This document shows, one piece after another, positions 48,054 to 59,018 of a stretch of 64,000 bases of DNA (position 1 is the stretch's first letter; each line of letters starts with the position of its first letter). The notes beneath the pieces are model-generated. The model ran no database searches and was not told where the DNA came from. It worked only from the letters and a program-made list of their open reading frames with translations. The translations under genes and the position numbers were made by a program. Where the stretch lies: the NCBI RefSeq assembly GCF_014805625.2, contig NW_023998564.1, positions 1,266,446 through 1,330,445 of the forward strand. The letters are read 5' to 3'. This stretch comes from Glossina fuscipes (Eukaryota > Arthropoda > Insecta > Diptera > Glossinidae).

Positions 48054-49481
48054 GTGAATGTTAGATCATGCTGCTCTGCGATGGTTACTCAATTTCAAAG
48101 AACCAGAAGGACAGCTGGTCAGGTAGATTGGAAAACTGCAATCCTAGAGAATAAAGGAGGTGTCGTCATCTGCCGAACTATCGTGGAGCCCAACGGAGTC
48201 TTTTCGAAGGAAGACATGACCAGTGCTCAAAAGGCCGACAAAGATTTAAACGCAATATTAAAGGCCTTAGAAAAGCAGGAGCGCCCTACCTGGGAAGGAT
48301 TTCAAGAGAAAGTCCGATTACGAAGGCGTATTGGGCTCAGTGGCAAAGCCATCATCGTTGAAGATGGATGCTTATGGCGCATATGGCGTAGTGAGGATGC
48401 TTCATGGGCTAAGAAATTACTGGTGGTCTCACGAGTGAGAACTCAGGATATTATAAGGGAATACCACAACGGAGCAAGCGGAGGGCATCTTGGCATCACA
48501 AAAACCGTGGACAAGATCAAGGAAAATTTCTATTAGGTAGGCATCAAGGATTCTGTAGCTGCATGGATTCGCAACTGTGACCAGTGCAGCAAATCGAAAG
48601 GCCCGAAAAATAAGCCCCGAGGGCGCTTGCAACAGTATAACGTGGGTGCACCTTTCGAAAGAATCGCAATGGATATAGCTGGACCATTTCCAGCCAGCAA
48701 TGCGAGAAATAAATACGTAGTGGTAGTCAATGATTACTTCAGTAAATGGTCACAAGTATACTCCATAGCCAACCAAGAAGCAAAGACAATAGCCAAAGTA
48801 TTCGTCAATAATTGGGTTACGTGGTTTGGAACCCCCATCGAGCTGCATTCAGACCAGGGTAGAAACTTTGAATCTTCAATCTTTCAAGAGGTTCGCCAAA
48901 TGTTTAGCATTAATGAAACTAGAACGACTCCGCTGCATCTTCAGTCTGACGGAATGTTCGAAAGGTTTAATCGAACGCTCCAAGAACATCTGCGAAAAGT
49001 GATCGACAACAATCAGCAGGACTGGAATGAACAAATACCAATCTTTTTAATGGCATACAGATCAGCAGTGCACAACACCACTGCTGTACCCTCGGTGCAG
49101 ATTTTGCTCGGTTCCAATCTGAGGCTACCCGCAGACTTGAAATTCGGGAAAACCCCTAATGTTCAAAGGATTGAGACCGAATATATTGCCAGATTGAGGG
49201 TGATATTGGATAGCATGCACCGACAGATTCGAAATAGTACGCAAATCGTAACTGACGGGGTGAATGCAAAATACGATCTGAGGGCTAACGCCGATGAATT
49301 TAAGGAAGGGGATTCGCTGTTACTGTGCAATCCTTCACGTAACAAAGGTATGGCACCAAAACTGCGATGTAACTGGGAAGGTCCGTACATATTTATCACA
49401 AGGATAATGATGTGGTCTGTCGAATATGGAAACATCCCGGAGGCAGAACTAAATTCAAAGTGGTACACCTGGACCGGTTGA
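48054..49481 (+). pseudogene. Retrotransposon integrase (one in-frame stop)
   Basis: Zn-binding HHCC module (H..H in YHNGASGGHLGI, CDQC about 40 residues later). The catalytic core has MDIAG, HSDQG and a downstream FERFNRTL glutamate; a C-terminal WEGPY-like stretch follows. A single TAG at 48534-48536 interrupts the frame between the two histidines/cysteines. At 48061 a short out-of-frame RNase H tail (DHAALRWLLNF) marks the deletion joint. Confidence 0.8.
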
Positions 49482-49533
49482 CCGCTTATCGAAACGACCT
49501 TGTTCGGGACGAATAAGATTACGTGGAGGGTAG

Positions 49534-49947
49534 TGTTACGGAAATCCCAAATCCAGTTCATTCCAGCTAAGGCGTTTTCTAAAATAATAAATTCCTTAAA
49601 GAGAAAAGAATTCAAACGTACATTTGCGAGGCGTCATGCGGCTGCAGGCCGATGAAAACGGTTACCAACAAAAGCAGGTTAACGAATTAAGAATCAAGTC
49701 GTAAAATTAGGTACTAATAATATGATGGCAAAAATGTACATAAATAGAATATTTGTGAAAGACAGTAGAGTAGAAAATAATATTTGAGTTAAGCAGTCGA
49801 AAGTATTGCCAAAAATAATTCGTAAATAATCCCGCATTTAAAGAAATATAATTGTAAGTAAAAGAACTTTGAAGTGTATTTGTCTTAAATAAAATATCCG
49901 CGATCCAGTGATACGGACTTTATCTTATAAAAGCGAATTTCATAACA
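49534..49947 (+). repeat. 3' LTR
   Basis: 414 bp, related to the 5' LTR but with an indel/substitution cluster after the first 80 bp. It is preceded by a purine stretch (GTGGAGGG) that may be the polypurine tract. Confidence 0.85.
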
Positions 49948-50002
49948 ATATATTAACAAAAACTAAATAGTAAGCTTAGCAACAATAATAAATAAAATGA
50001 AA

Positions 50003-50327
50003 GCATATATATCCTGAAAAGAAACAAAAAGTAACAGATGATAAAGTATTTAGAGTAATCCTTAAACAAGGAATTGCTATTGAATTGCATTTAAATAAAC
50101 TCCGAAACTTTTTTAAAAATCTGAGTCACGAACCACGATTAACATTAGCAAGCGAAGGCTTAGCTATTAACTATGAAAGAGATTTACAGAGATTTCTTTT
50201 AAATATACAAATAAAAGTGATATGCAAAAAAGTCAACAACAAAGAACATGCAAAAGGCTTGTGTGCTAGGGCTTGTAAGCCGTTACCTAAAAACCATAAA
50301 AAAATTTTTGTAAAATTGGGATTTTAA
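50003..50327 (+). CDS. Unrecognised ORF, about 107 codons, no ATG
   Basis: Open from just after a TGA to TAA at 50327. Lys/Leu-rich, with LTLASEGLAINYERDLQRFL in the middle and a basic C terminus. No ATG near its start, so it may be an exon, a retrocopy fragment or a repeat. It lies 56 bp outside the LTR element. No family assigned. Confidence 0.3.
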
Positions 50328-51794
50328 ACCAATTATTTTATAGTGGTCTTATCTTTTCTGACTTTATGAGACGTTCAAATAGAGATAGCATGTGAAGGAC
50401 TTTTTCACAACGCGGCGAATGTTATTATCAATATTAAAAGAGTTTATGAGCTAGAATTGAATGAAGAATTACCTTTAAGAACAAAGGATTTATAAAAGTA
50501 CGCCAGAGGTATTAACATTAGCAAAATACAAAATTATTTATTTATATATTTATTCAATATAAATTTTTTTTGTATATCGACTTTATTTTTGTATTTTATT
50601 TTTGAAGAGAAGATATCAAAATATATCATATAAGTAGCAAATTTCTGTATATTTTGTTTTGTTATTTAAAATGTTTGCCTTTTTGCAAGTAAAGTTTCCT
50701 TTGTTGTATGTTTCTTATTTGTGAAAATAAGAATGGCTTTCCGAGCGTAAAATTAGTTTTGCTTTGTATTCTTATGGAGAATTTTCTGAGGGTACAATTC
50801 ACTTTGCAGTGCGTTTCTATGAAAGTATTTTTGTGTTTCTGAGAGTAAGAAGGTGAGTAATTGTGTAAATATATTTTAAAGCATTGGACTGAAGCTATAT
50901 CTTTTATCTAAATTTGTTTTTTTTATTTTTTTTTTTTATATATTTAATTATTAAACTAAAGCGATGACAACAGACAGAAGAAACAATTTGCTTTAAGCAT
51001 TAAACAAAATCCAACAAAAATTATAATTCATGGAAAAAGTGTAGAAAGTGCTTTGCGTAAAACCAAATACAGCAATTTCTCTTTTAATTGAAATTAATAT
51101 TTGATCAATTGCTTGAAAAAATATTTAATAATTGTTTTCACATTACAAATACAGCAAGAACAATTCAAGTGCAATAAAACCGAAAGGTAGACAATCTCGG
51201 TTGAAATATCACCGAATAAAAAAACAAAAATTTTATTTAGCAATGATGCAAACTCAAACTGTTAACTGACGTAAATGTTGGAAAACGCTGCTTTCTCATT
51301 ACAAATACGTTGCAGCTGTCATAATATATTTCAATTTAATATTTTTACAATTTTTCCTGTAATTTTTATTCACATTTTGTCTGAATTTTTCGCAGCAATT
51401 AATTTGTTAAGAATTTCATAGTATGATTAGGGCTTTTTATATCAATTTAACGACTGAGACCAATACATAACGAATGAAGGCTATTATGACGATTATTTAT
51501 TTATTTATGATCGTCAGTATATTTCGATTATTTATTTAATTTCGTAATCAGTGTAATTTAATTCTTGTAGGGGGGAAATGTGTTTATTTTAGGTAAAACT
51601 GATAAACTATTTTTTTTTTTGTGAATGTTATTTCCGTAATAATAGCTAAAAGTTTTGGGAAAATACTTACATCAATGGTTAGAGATTTTTAAACGAGCAA
51701 CAGAAAGATTAATGTTAAACAAGAAAACTTCGCAATCAATGCTTTATATACTATACAAACAAACGACATGTCTGAATCAATAACACATTTAGCA

Positions 51795-52060
51795 CAAGGT
51801 CACATTACGTTTGTGCGGGTGCATGGAACTCTTAGAAAGACTTGATCTTTTATTACATCGATCGATTCAGAATTACTTTCCAAATCGAACTACGCTTGTC
51901 TTACCGCTTCCCCCTCTTGTTTTCTTGGTTTCAAGCTACAGTTTATAATTTTTATGATAATATGATGAAATTTTGTACATCGACATATTTTGACCTTAAC
52001 ACGAACGCTATTGAAAACGATTTGGGTCGGATGACTGTGAGCCGTGGCCCACTATAGAGA
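51795..52060 (+). repeat. Dispersed repeat family copy
   Basis: TTTGTGCGGGTGCATGGAA, TCGATTCAGAATTACTTTCC, ACGAACGCTATTGAAAACG and GATTTGGGTCGGATGA occur in the same order as in the other copies. Confidence 0.55.
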
Positions 52061-52129
52061 GTTTACTTGTTTTTGATTGTACATAAAGCATCAAAACGAC
52101 CGGATATCCATCTAGCAAGCATGGCTTTT

Positions 52130-52700
52130 GAAACTTTTTTAATTAGATTTCAAACTCAATTCGGTGTTCACAGGAGTGTTAATAAAGCAAGGACGCAGTT
52201 GGGTCTCGTGAAAGAATTTGATAATTTATACGTTTGCAAACACCTTTACAATAGTCTGGTTCACCTTATTCTCTCTCTCTGTCTCTCTTTCGGATATGGC
52301 TGTCCCGTATGTTCCGTCCACTTATTACAAGTCTATATATATATCAAATCTATAGAATCTGTACAAGATCAATTCTTACGGTATCTCTTGCCTCTCTCCC
52401 AACTTTCGCAAATTGCTTAAAACGCATCGAACCCATAATATAACATACATAACCTTTTAATAGGTTTGATAAATTTATCAACTTTATTAAAAGAAATCAA
52501 TATTCTTATCCTTTCTTCTTTCTCTAGAACTCTCAATCAATCGATCAACTATAGGCGCCGGACTATGTATATATGCATGTATGGCGTCTTTAACTTTAAT
52601 GCAATATAGAAGTTGTACCCCATATACCTGGTCTACAACATGCACAACAAAGAAGGCATGCACAACATGCTTCGCAAGGACGTGGAGGGCATTTTGCTTA
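52130..52700 (+). mobile_element. Non-LTR (jockey-clade-like) reverse transcriptase relic
   Basis: The translation at about 52170-52410 reads VNKARTQLGLVKEF, CKHLYNSLVHLI and YIKSIESVQDQFLRYLL. This is the pattern found at the C-terminal end of jockey/R1-type reverse transcriptases (KA..LG.., K.LY.SLV..., I..IESVQ..FLRY). The middle (LEY...W.P) is out of register, and downstream sequence to about 52700 keeps only fragments. Truncated at both ends. Confidence 0.6.
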
Positions 52701-53551
52701 TTTAGCTAGAAACAGAGTAAATCAACAAAATTTAGATTCAATCAGATCTTATCAACTCTGCTTGATAATCAAAGTATTAGAAAATCAAAGTAAACAATTG
52801 ATTTACTTATATTACCCTTTTACGAAACGAGATTTATAAGTTATTTTTTTGCTTCTTCGCTGTTTCAAGCATATACAAGACCATTTACATTGATACTAGT
52901 AAAATGCCCAAGGCTAAATTGCAATTTCATTGTTTTAAAATGCCTAGTTCCGATAATAACAATAAATTAGATGGCTGTGAATTGGTTAAGTCATTAATAT
53001 TACGTTATAAAAGAGAAAAAAGAAAATATTTTCTTTCGTGTCCATGAAAATTCATTGGCATCAATGGGGTCAAATATTAAATGTTACCTTTGCAACATTT
53101 GCACTCTTTTTCATAACTTTCTGCTAAAAGTCCAGAGTTACCCGCCAAAATGCTTGCATTTCCAGGGATCTTTGTCAATAATAAGAATTGCTTATTGTAA
53201 ATTCCCTGTTGTAAGCATAATTTCATTTATATTAAAAAAGGATATTTATTATATTCTCTCGACAGTTGCGATTTTAAAAATTAATAATAATATAAATAAC
53301 AACAGCAATAGTAACAATATTAACCGTTGTTTATCAATTATGATAAATTAACAATTCTAAAAAATGCAACAACAAAATGTATGCGGTACTATTTTTACAG
53401 CAGCAAAACACACTCTATCTGATATTAATCAGATAAATAGCTTTTATTTTTATCAATTGCAGCGATTTTTTTCGGCTTCCATGGTATTCCCCAATTTCTT
53501 AATCTCAAAAGATTCGCCCGTTGTAATAAATTGGAAAATTAAAGTTGATCT

Positions 53552-53630
53552 ACCAATTTAGTTGCACCCTGAATTATTGTCAATTTATACGCAACAATTT
53601 AGTCGCAAGCCAAATTATTCTCGATTTATT
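53552..53630. repeat. Minisatellite fragment, CAATTTAGTTGCACC family
   Basis: Two imperfect units: ACCAATTTAGTTGCACC...AATTTATACGCAACAATTTAGTCGC. Related units occur at 56391 and 63710. Confidence 0.7.
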
Positions 53631-53984
53631 TATTTATTTATGCTCACTATGTAAACAATTCATTTGATTGCGCAATACTATAATAATAATCAGCTGTAAT
53701 TTGGAAAACATTTTCGGATTAAAATTATAAAATTGCATTTGGGTTGAAAGATGGGAAGCCCTCAAAACGCACATAGTACTAACTTTATAACGCAGCCACA
53801 CGCGGTGCAAGCTTGACAAAAATGTTGGCTTTTTTAAAAACAACCACTTTTGTTATAATCTCTCCCATTCCAAACAGTCCTCTTATTCATTAAAAAAGCA
53901 TATGAAATAGGTTCGCATTCAACGAAAAACTTAGAGACGCTGCAAGTATTGGCGGATTTTTATCGTAAATTAATTTTAAAAAAA

Positions 53985-55046
53985 ATGAAATTAATAGCTA
54001 TAGATAACACTGAACTAAGTGAATACTCCATTAGTTTGCTAAATAGATGTTACATACATACTGTAAATAATTTCCTGAATGAAAAAACCGAGAAGTTAAA
54101 AAATATTCTAAATCTTAAAGAAGAGCAAGTAGACGACCTCAAAAAACTTCTGCGTCAACGGTTTGGCCCCACGAAAATAAAACTAGCTCAGTTATATTCG
54201 CGTTGGGAATCAAATGGATGTTTGTATAAAACTGGTATAAGCAATTTGGATAGTATGTTGGGTGGCGAGTCCTTACAAAGCGGTAGCGTTTGGGAAATGT
54301 GTGGACCATCGGGTGTTGGGAAAACGCAATGGGCCCTTTCGGTAGCTATAAATTTCGTCATAAGTAAAGGCTTGCAAGTTTTGTATATCGATACAAAATT
54401 GGATCTTTCCGCAATTCGCATAAAGCAAATGCTACAATCGCGTTATATGATCAATGCGGAGATGCACGCTGGTATCATGCAACTTATCAAGGTGGAACGT
54501 TGTCTTTCCGCGCAGGGAGTGATAAATATGCTTGAGAATTTTGAAAGAGAAATAGAATACAAAAATCCAAGGGTAATGAAGACTAATTTAATTATTATTG
54601 ATTCACTGCCAGCTGTGTGGTTACTTTTAAAAGCTAATGAAGATTGCCTATCGGGCAAATGGTTGCTATCGCGTCTTAATAATTTAATATACAAATTGGC
54701 TCAGAAATATTATGTGGCTATCATCATAATTAATCTTTCGGTGCCCATAATAGCTGATGGACAATTAAATAAAAACTTTAATCGTACCCAACATGGAGAA
54801 GAGAATGATGACCTCTACGGTGAAAATGCTTATTCCCAGGAAATAATTTTAGCACAATACGGTAAATTAAGACCAATGTTAGGTCGCTATTGGCAATCAA
54901 TACCTCGTCTACGTTTATCATTGGATTACGGATCAAAAATGCCAGACGAAGATGTCACCCTTCGTTATATAAGAATTTTAAATAGTTGCTATACTACTAT
55001 TAATTTAAAATGTCCAGTCCACTTAACTGCTAAAGGCATAATTTAA
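53985..55046 (+). CDS. Rad51D: Rad51D, RecA/Rad51-family recombination paralogue
   Basis: 353 codons in one exon, close to the family length (about 330). Rad51D is a Rad51 paralogue acting in the nucleus in recombination repair, in the BCDX2-type assembly in vertebrates. The N-terminal helical domain (residues 1-70) is followed by Walker A GPSGVGKT (about residue 110) and Walker B as LIIIDSLPAV (about 205). Towards the end KLRPMLGRYWQSIP aligns with the RLKPALGRSW segment that distinguishes RAD51D. ATG 53985 is chosen; the frame is open upstream to a TTG at 53949 only. A donor-like CGTAAGC follows the TAA at once (see extension entry). The gene is convergent with the CCCH gene. Confidence 0.88.
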   Translation: MKLIAIDNTELSEYSISLLNRCYIHTVNNFLNEKTEKLKNILNLKEEQVDDLKKLLRQRFGPTKIKLAQLYSRWESNGCLYKTGISNLDSMLGGESLQSGSVWEMCGPSGVGKTQWALSVAINFVISKGLQVLYIDTKLDLSAIRIKQMLQSRYMINAEMHAGIMQLIKVERCLSAQGVINMLENFEREIEYKNPRVMKTNLIIIDSLPAVWLLLKANEDCLSGKWLLSRLNNLIYKLAQKYYVAIIIINLSVPIIADGQLNKNFNRTQHGEENDDLYGENAYSQEIILAQYGKLRPMLGRYWQSIPRLRLSLDYGSKMPDEDVTLRYIRILNSCYTTINLKCPVHLTAKGII

Positions 55047-55047
55047 C

Positions 55048-55169
55048 GTAAGCATAAGCTAGTTTTGTTTGTTCTTCTTAACCTTTGTTTAATTATAATA
55101 TGGAATTTTGTTGTTGCTTTCTGTACTATTTGTACTATCACTCTATCCTGGGCCGTTTGCATGTTTTAG
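55048..55169 (+). other. Rad51D: Candidate intron directly behind the Rad51D stop
   Basis: TAAC|GTAAGC at 55044-55053 and a pyrimidine-poor acceptor TGTTTTAG at 55162-55169 delimit 122 bp. Splicing would leave one base after the stop codon. Confidence 0.5.
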
Positions 55170-55273
55170 ATTTTCCACCGGATGCGTTTGACTCTTCAGT
55201 CATAATAATGGAACAGGCGGATTTGCTTATGGCATTAGCGGCAATTTTAGGTGACGAAGATGCACCTTTCTAA
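55170..55273 (+). CDS. Possible Rad51D 3' exon, in-frame extension
   Basis: If the preceding intron is spliced, the Rad51D frame continues after TAA as 34 more codons (PPDAFDSSVIIMEQADLLMA, then LAAILGDEDAPF) and ends in TAA at 55273. It reads like a short amphipathic/acidic tail. Unspliced, an ATG at 55100 gives a 57-residue Cys/Tyr-rich ORF in the same frame. It may be 3' UTR, a readthrough tail or part of another transcript. Confidence 0.35.
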
Positions 55274-55299
55274 AATTTCAACAGTTATTTTAGTATACT

Positions 55300-55768
55300 T
55301 CAAATTGGTTTTATAAATATATTTTCACTTGCCATTTTTTCACTCTCATCTACTATTAAATCGGATTCGTGGGCATATTTGCATTTGCTGCCAAATCTAC
55401 AGCGTCCTCTGCGATTATTCCAACATATTTTACGGCCATTTTTTTGTGTAATATGATCTTTGGATTCAACCATTTTAACATGTTTCTGCAATTTATCAAT
55501 TCCAGCTCTTTCTGCTTCTAAAAATTTGTTTGTGAACACTTCTCCCTGCGTCCGACATGATGACGATTTTAATAAATCGCTGGCACTCGGTAAAAGTTTT
55601 GTTTTTGCAGTTGTTCTATAGGTATAGTCTTTTTTACCTAATTGCTTGCAAAGTGTTTTTATTTTCTACTTACGTGAGTTCTTTGTTATTTGATTTATAA
55701 TTTATTTCCTGATCGGAATCATCTCCGTTACTGCTAGATGTTTGATAATCAGCCACCAAGGATAACAT
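55300..55768 (-). CDS. Small single-CCCH zinc-finger protein
   Basis: Two exons: 55768-55674 (31.7 codons, MLSLVADYQTSSSNGDDSD) and 55615-55300, total 136 residues. The donor is CAC|GTAAGT. The acceptor is CTATAG (58-bp intron), chosen because the nearer AATTAG gives an immediate stop. The protein has an acidic Ser-rich N terminus, a KLLPSASDLL patch, a coiled helix (KFLEAERAGIDKLQKHVKM) and a C-x7-C-x5-C-x3-H finger (CWNNRRGRC to YAH). This layout occurs in small nuclear CCCH proteins, likely RNA-binding; no exact name assigned. It is convergent with Rad51D. Confidence 0.75.
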
Positions 55769-56023
55769 ATTTGATTTGTTTTGTTTATTTTTCTCTATGA
55801 CTTTTACAGTCTGACAAGCATGCCTTACACTGCAAATTTGGTAACGCCCCACACAAATATTTGCAGTAAACAATCGGCTTAATGGCTTTCAGGAGATGAA
55901 CTAAAATCACCGGAGAGTAAATTTCATAAAGTAGACAAAATAACGCGAAAAGCTGAAAGTACAAAATAATTGAGCGATGAAAATATTGTAACTTTAAAAT
56001 GTCCAAATACTTAATATAAATTT

Positions 56024-56209
56024 ATGAAACCGAGCACTAACTCACTGTTCGATTTGAAGATTGATAACAATAATTTGTATTCATCCTCTAATAATCGGGC
56101 ATTCCTAGAGCATCACCTAAATAAAAACAAACCAAACACTGGTTCAAATAACAACAAAAATTCCAAAACTTTAGCAAATACTGAACAACAGATTGAACAT
56201 GTAAAATAG
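56024..56209 (+). CDS. Asn-rich 61-codon ORF, possible first exon
   Basis: ATG-started (MKPSTNSLFDLKIDNNN), Asn/Ser-rich, divergent from the CCCH gene 255 bp away. Near its end GAACAT|GTAAAA could be a splice donor, so it may be the first coding exon of a gene whose other exons I did not find. Equally it could be a chance ORF. Confidence 0.3.
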   Translation: MKPSTNSLFDLKIDNNNLYSSSNNRAFLEHHLNKNKPNTGSNNNKNSKTLANTEQQIEHVK

Positions 56210-56390
56210 AAATAAATTAAAAAAGCACTAATTTTCGTTCAAAAAATTTTTACACACGCACTTTCATTAAGTTTTTACTATTATTTCTTATAAAAGTTTC
56301 CAGATGTGTTTACATGAAATAGGTCTTTATAGGTCTATGCAAGAATTTTATGACAAGAAAAGGAACACGCACACATAAAAAGTTAAAAGA

Positions 56391-56460
56391 CAACAATTTA
56401 GTTGCACCACGGTTTTTATCAACTTATACGCAACAATTTAGTTGCACCACGGTTACTATT
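56391..56460. repeat. Minisatellite fragment, 40-bp period
   Basis: CAACAATTTAGTTGCACCAC occurs at 56391 and 56431 with a diverged AACTTATACG spacer. Same family as 53552 and 63710. Confidence 0.75.
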
Positions 56461-59018
56461 TTATGTTCTTAGCCTAACTTCATATGACACATAAAATGTG
56501 TCGCCATACAAATTTGGTTCTAGCTTTAACAGTTTTTCCTGAAGTTTGAACAGTTTTCCTTGATATTTTAACAGAAAATTATCCAATATCAATAGGTTTA
56601 TTCTTCTTTTTCTTCACTTCATGATAAAAGATTTACGTGTTGATGTGGCGTTACCATATTTTGAAGGCATATCTGTTCCCAACATATGGTATTTTAGTAT
56701 GCTGTTTTATTTCTATTTTTTATTTAAAAGCGAATGAATTAATATTATGAATTTGGTTCTGGTTTTAACAGTTTTACCTGAAGCTTGGACAGAAAATTCC
56801 CAAATACGAATAGTTTTGTTTTTGTTCTTGTTTTACGCGTCGATGTGGTTTTACCATATTTTGAAGGCATTTCTGTTCTCCATATGTGGTATTTTTCATA
56901 TGTAAAGAAAAGAAAACCAGCTAACGGTTTTTAATTACAAATGAAATCTTGATGTATAGTGAAAAAGTGCAAATGGAATCTCTCCTTTAAAAAAAAGAAA
57001 AAAAATCCAAAATAATAAAAAGTACAAAAAAGACGAAATTTTTGTTACAAAAAAAAAAATAAATAAATATTGACATACATTTCAAGAAAGAGTTGGAGAA
57101 AGTAAATTTAAGTACTTAAGTAAAGGAGCCACGTATGTAATCATCATTATGTTGGTTAAAACATTATTGGAATTTACGCATTGAATAATTGAATTGAACG
57201 TTTATTGTGCATATACATGGCCAAAGTGTCTTTTATTTGAAAATTGGAACTAGAATTGGTTTTTTTTATTGTTTCTAAATCTATGATATTATCATAATAC
57301 CAAAAAAAAAAAAAAAAACAAATACAAAAAATAGAATTATTAGAAAACAAGAAATAAAATTGAGGAATGAACTCATATATATTTTTCATCATAAATTTTA
57401 TTATTATTGTTATTGTCTTCTTACATTACATTTTTTATTATTATTATTGTCTTATTATATTATATATTTTTTTATTATTATTGTTATACAAGTTCTAATA
57501 TCCGCGTACATTTGCGTAGCGGGTTTCTGTCGGTCGGCATTGTTCCTGCTCTTCACAAATAGAGTAGAGTTTTTAATAATAATGGAATTCCGTTAGTTAA
57601 GAACTCCTTTTGTAATCCATCATTCACGCAGTAGCACCATTTAGGGCGAGTATTATGAAAAAGGCACAAAGTTCGAAGTACGTCTTTATAGCATTAGGAT
57701 AGTTTTTTTGAGATTAAATGAGAGATAGAAAGTGTGCGACAGAGAGTTGAGGAGTGCAAATGGTTAAGGTTGGAACAAAAATAATGATTACGGATTGACG
57801 TTACAATTTTCTTGTGCGAAAGTTAAGTAATACACAAAAACACAAAGCAAAGCAAAGTGAAATTTAAACAGTAGAAAAAAAAAAATATAAAACATTTGTA
57901 ATATCGTACATGTATATATATGAGTTTGCATCCAAAAGAGTTTAAAAGCAACATTCAATTATAAGGCTAAAGAATATAAAATGAATTTTAAATAAGATTT
58001 TAAACATAAGTGGCGTGAAATCAAAAAAGAGCCGTAACAATAAAACTAATAAAGGCTGTTAATAAAGACATGTATATAGTATGAATTGAGTGTAATTTAT
58101 GTTTAGTCTCAAACTCATGTTTTAAAGCGACTTGTAAGTAAAAATGCATTTAAAAAAAAAAGAAAAATAAGTGAAAATATTTCAATACAAACAGGGATTT
58201 TTAAAGGGTTAAAAAAATTAACTATCCGTACAAACTGTAAATCAAACTTCATATTTTCAATTGTTCCATTACGCTACAATAGTAGAACGTTTTTAATATT
58301 TTTGGCTGTATGGCCGGTTTTTGTTGCAATTTATGGTTAGTGTGCATCATTACTTATCGATCTTACCGTTGACAGTGGCACATCTTCGACAATCTCCTTT
58401 TTACTAATATTTTGTTTGGGAAAAAATCTTGAATGCTGTCTGCAAAGGTAGATCATCATCGAGCTGAGAGTCCTAAAGAGCGCATTGATCATCGTGTTGA
58501 TTTTTTCTTTTTGCGCAATGGTATTTAATGGGTTACGATACGCAATGTATTGATGGTGTGCCAGCATCTTTCACAATGGAGTCATCGACTAGCTGTACCG
58601 TAGATGGGATGGCTGGATTTGTATTAGGTTTTCTTATACATTGATATTTATGTAGCTTTTAGGTTAATATCTGCCTGTTTGTTTGCGTATATGATTAAGC
58701 AAATATAAGTACCGCGCAAACTGGTTTTATGTAACAAAAAAAAAGAACACAAAATATGAAGTTGAAACACAAATTATGTATTAAAATTTTCTTTATTGAT
58801 CTATTACAAAAAAAAGGAAAAAAATGACAAACTAGGCATTGTGCAGGTTCCATGAAGATGGGACATATGTGTGTGTGCGTATGAGCATAGGAAAGTCACC
58901 ATCGACTAACAGAAAACGGGACTCGCAGAGAGGTTTAGTTATTCGTGACTTAAAATTTTCCATATGGAAAGAAAAGGGGAAAGAAGGGAAAGCCAAAAAA
59001 AAAGTATAGAATGTCAGT

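Larger units (their letters stand above)
45944..49947 (+). mobile_element. Defective Ty3/gypsy-like LTR retrotransposon
   Basis: Bounded by related LTRs (45944-46375 and 49534-49947, both starting TGTTACGGA and ending TTTCATAACA), flanked by the 4-bp direct repeat ATAT. Internal order is gag-like, aspartic protease (DTGAS), a short RNase H remnant, then integrase. Order and 4-bp duplication fit Ty3/gypsy. The reverse transcriptase and most of RNase H are missing, and gag carries stops and a frameshift, so the copy cannot be autonomous. No envelope-like gene is seen. Confidence 0.88.
49948..53984. other. Region between the LTR element and Rad51D
   Basis: Apart from the ORF near 50 kb, a repeat copy (51795-52060), a non-LTR relic (52130-52700) and a minisatellite fragment (53552-53630), I see only AT-rich sequence. 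Confidence 0.6.
55769..59018. other. AT-rich region after the CCCH gene
   Basis: Apart from the ORF at 56024 and the minisatellite at 56391, no feature is supported. 56500-56900 contains a diverged duplication of about 240 bp (TGGTTCTRGYTTTAACAGTTTT, then TTACCATATTTTGAAGGCAT, at 56514-56695 and 56754-56900). Confidence 0.5.

Noticed and set aside
53949..53984. Upstream start of Rad51D at TTG
   Set aside because: Not an ATG; the first ATG in frame, 53985, gives a protein of normal family length.
55630..55640. Acceptor AATTAG for the CCCH gene intron
   Set aside because: Joining here produces an in-frame stop at once; CTATAG at 55616 restores a long open frame with a KLLPSASDLL stretch.
58337..58567. 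76-codon minus-strand ORF
   Set aside because: ATG-started but no motif or splice context that supports it.
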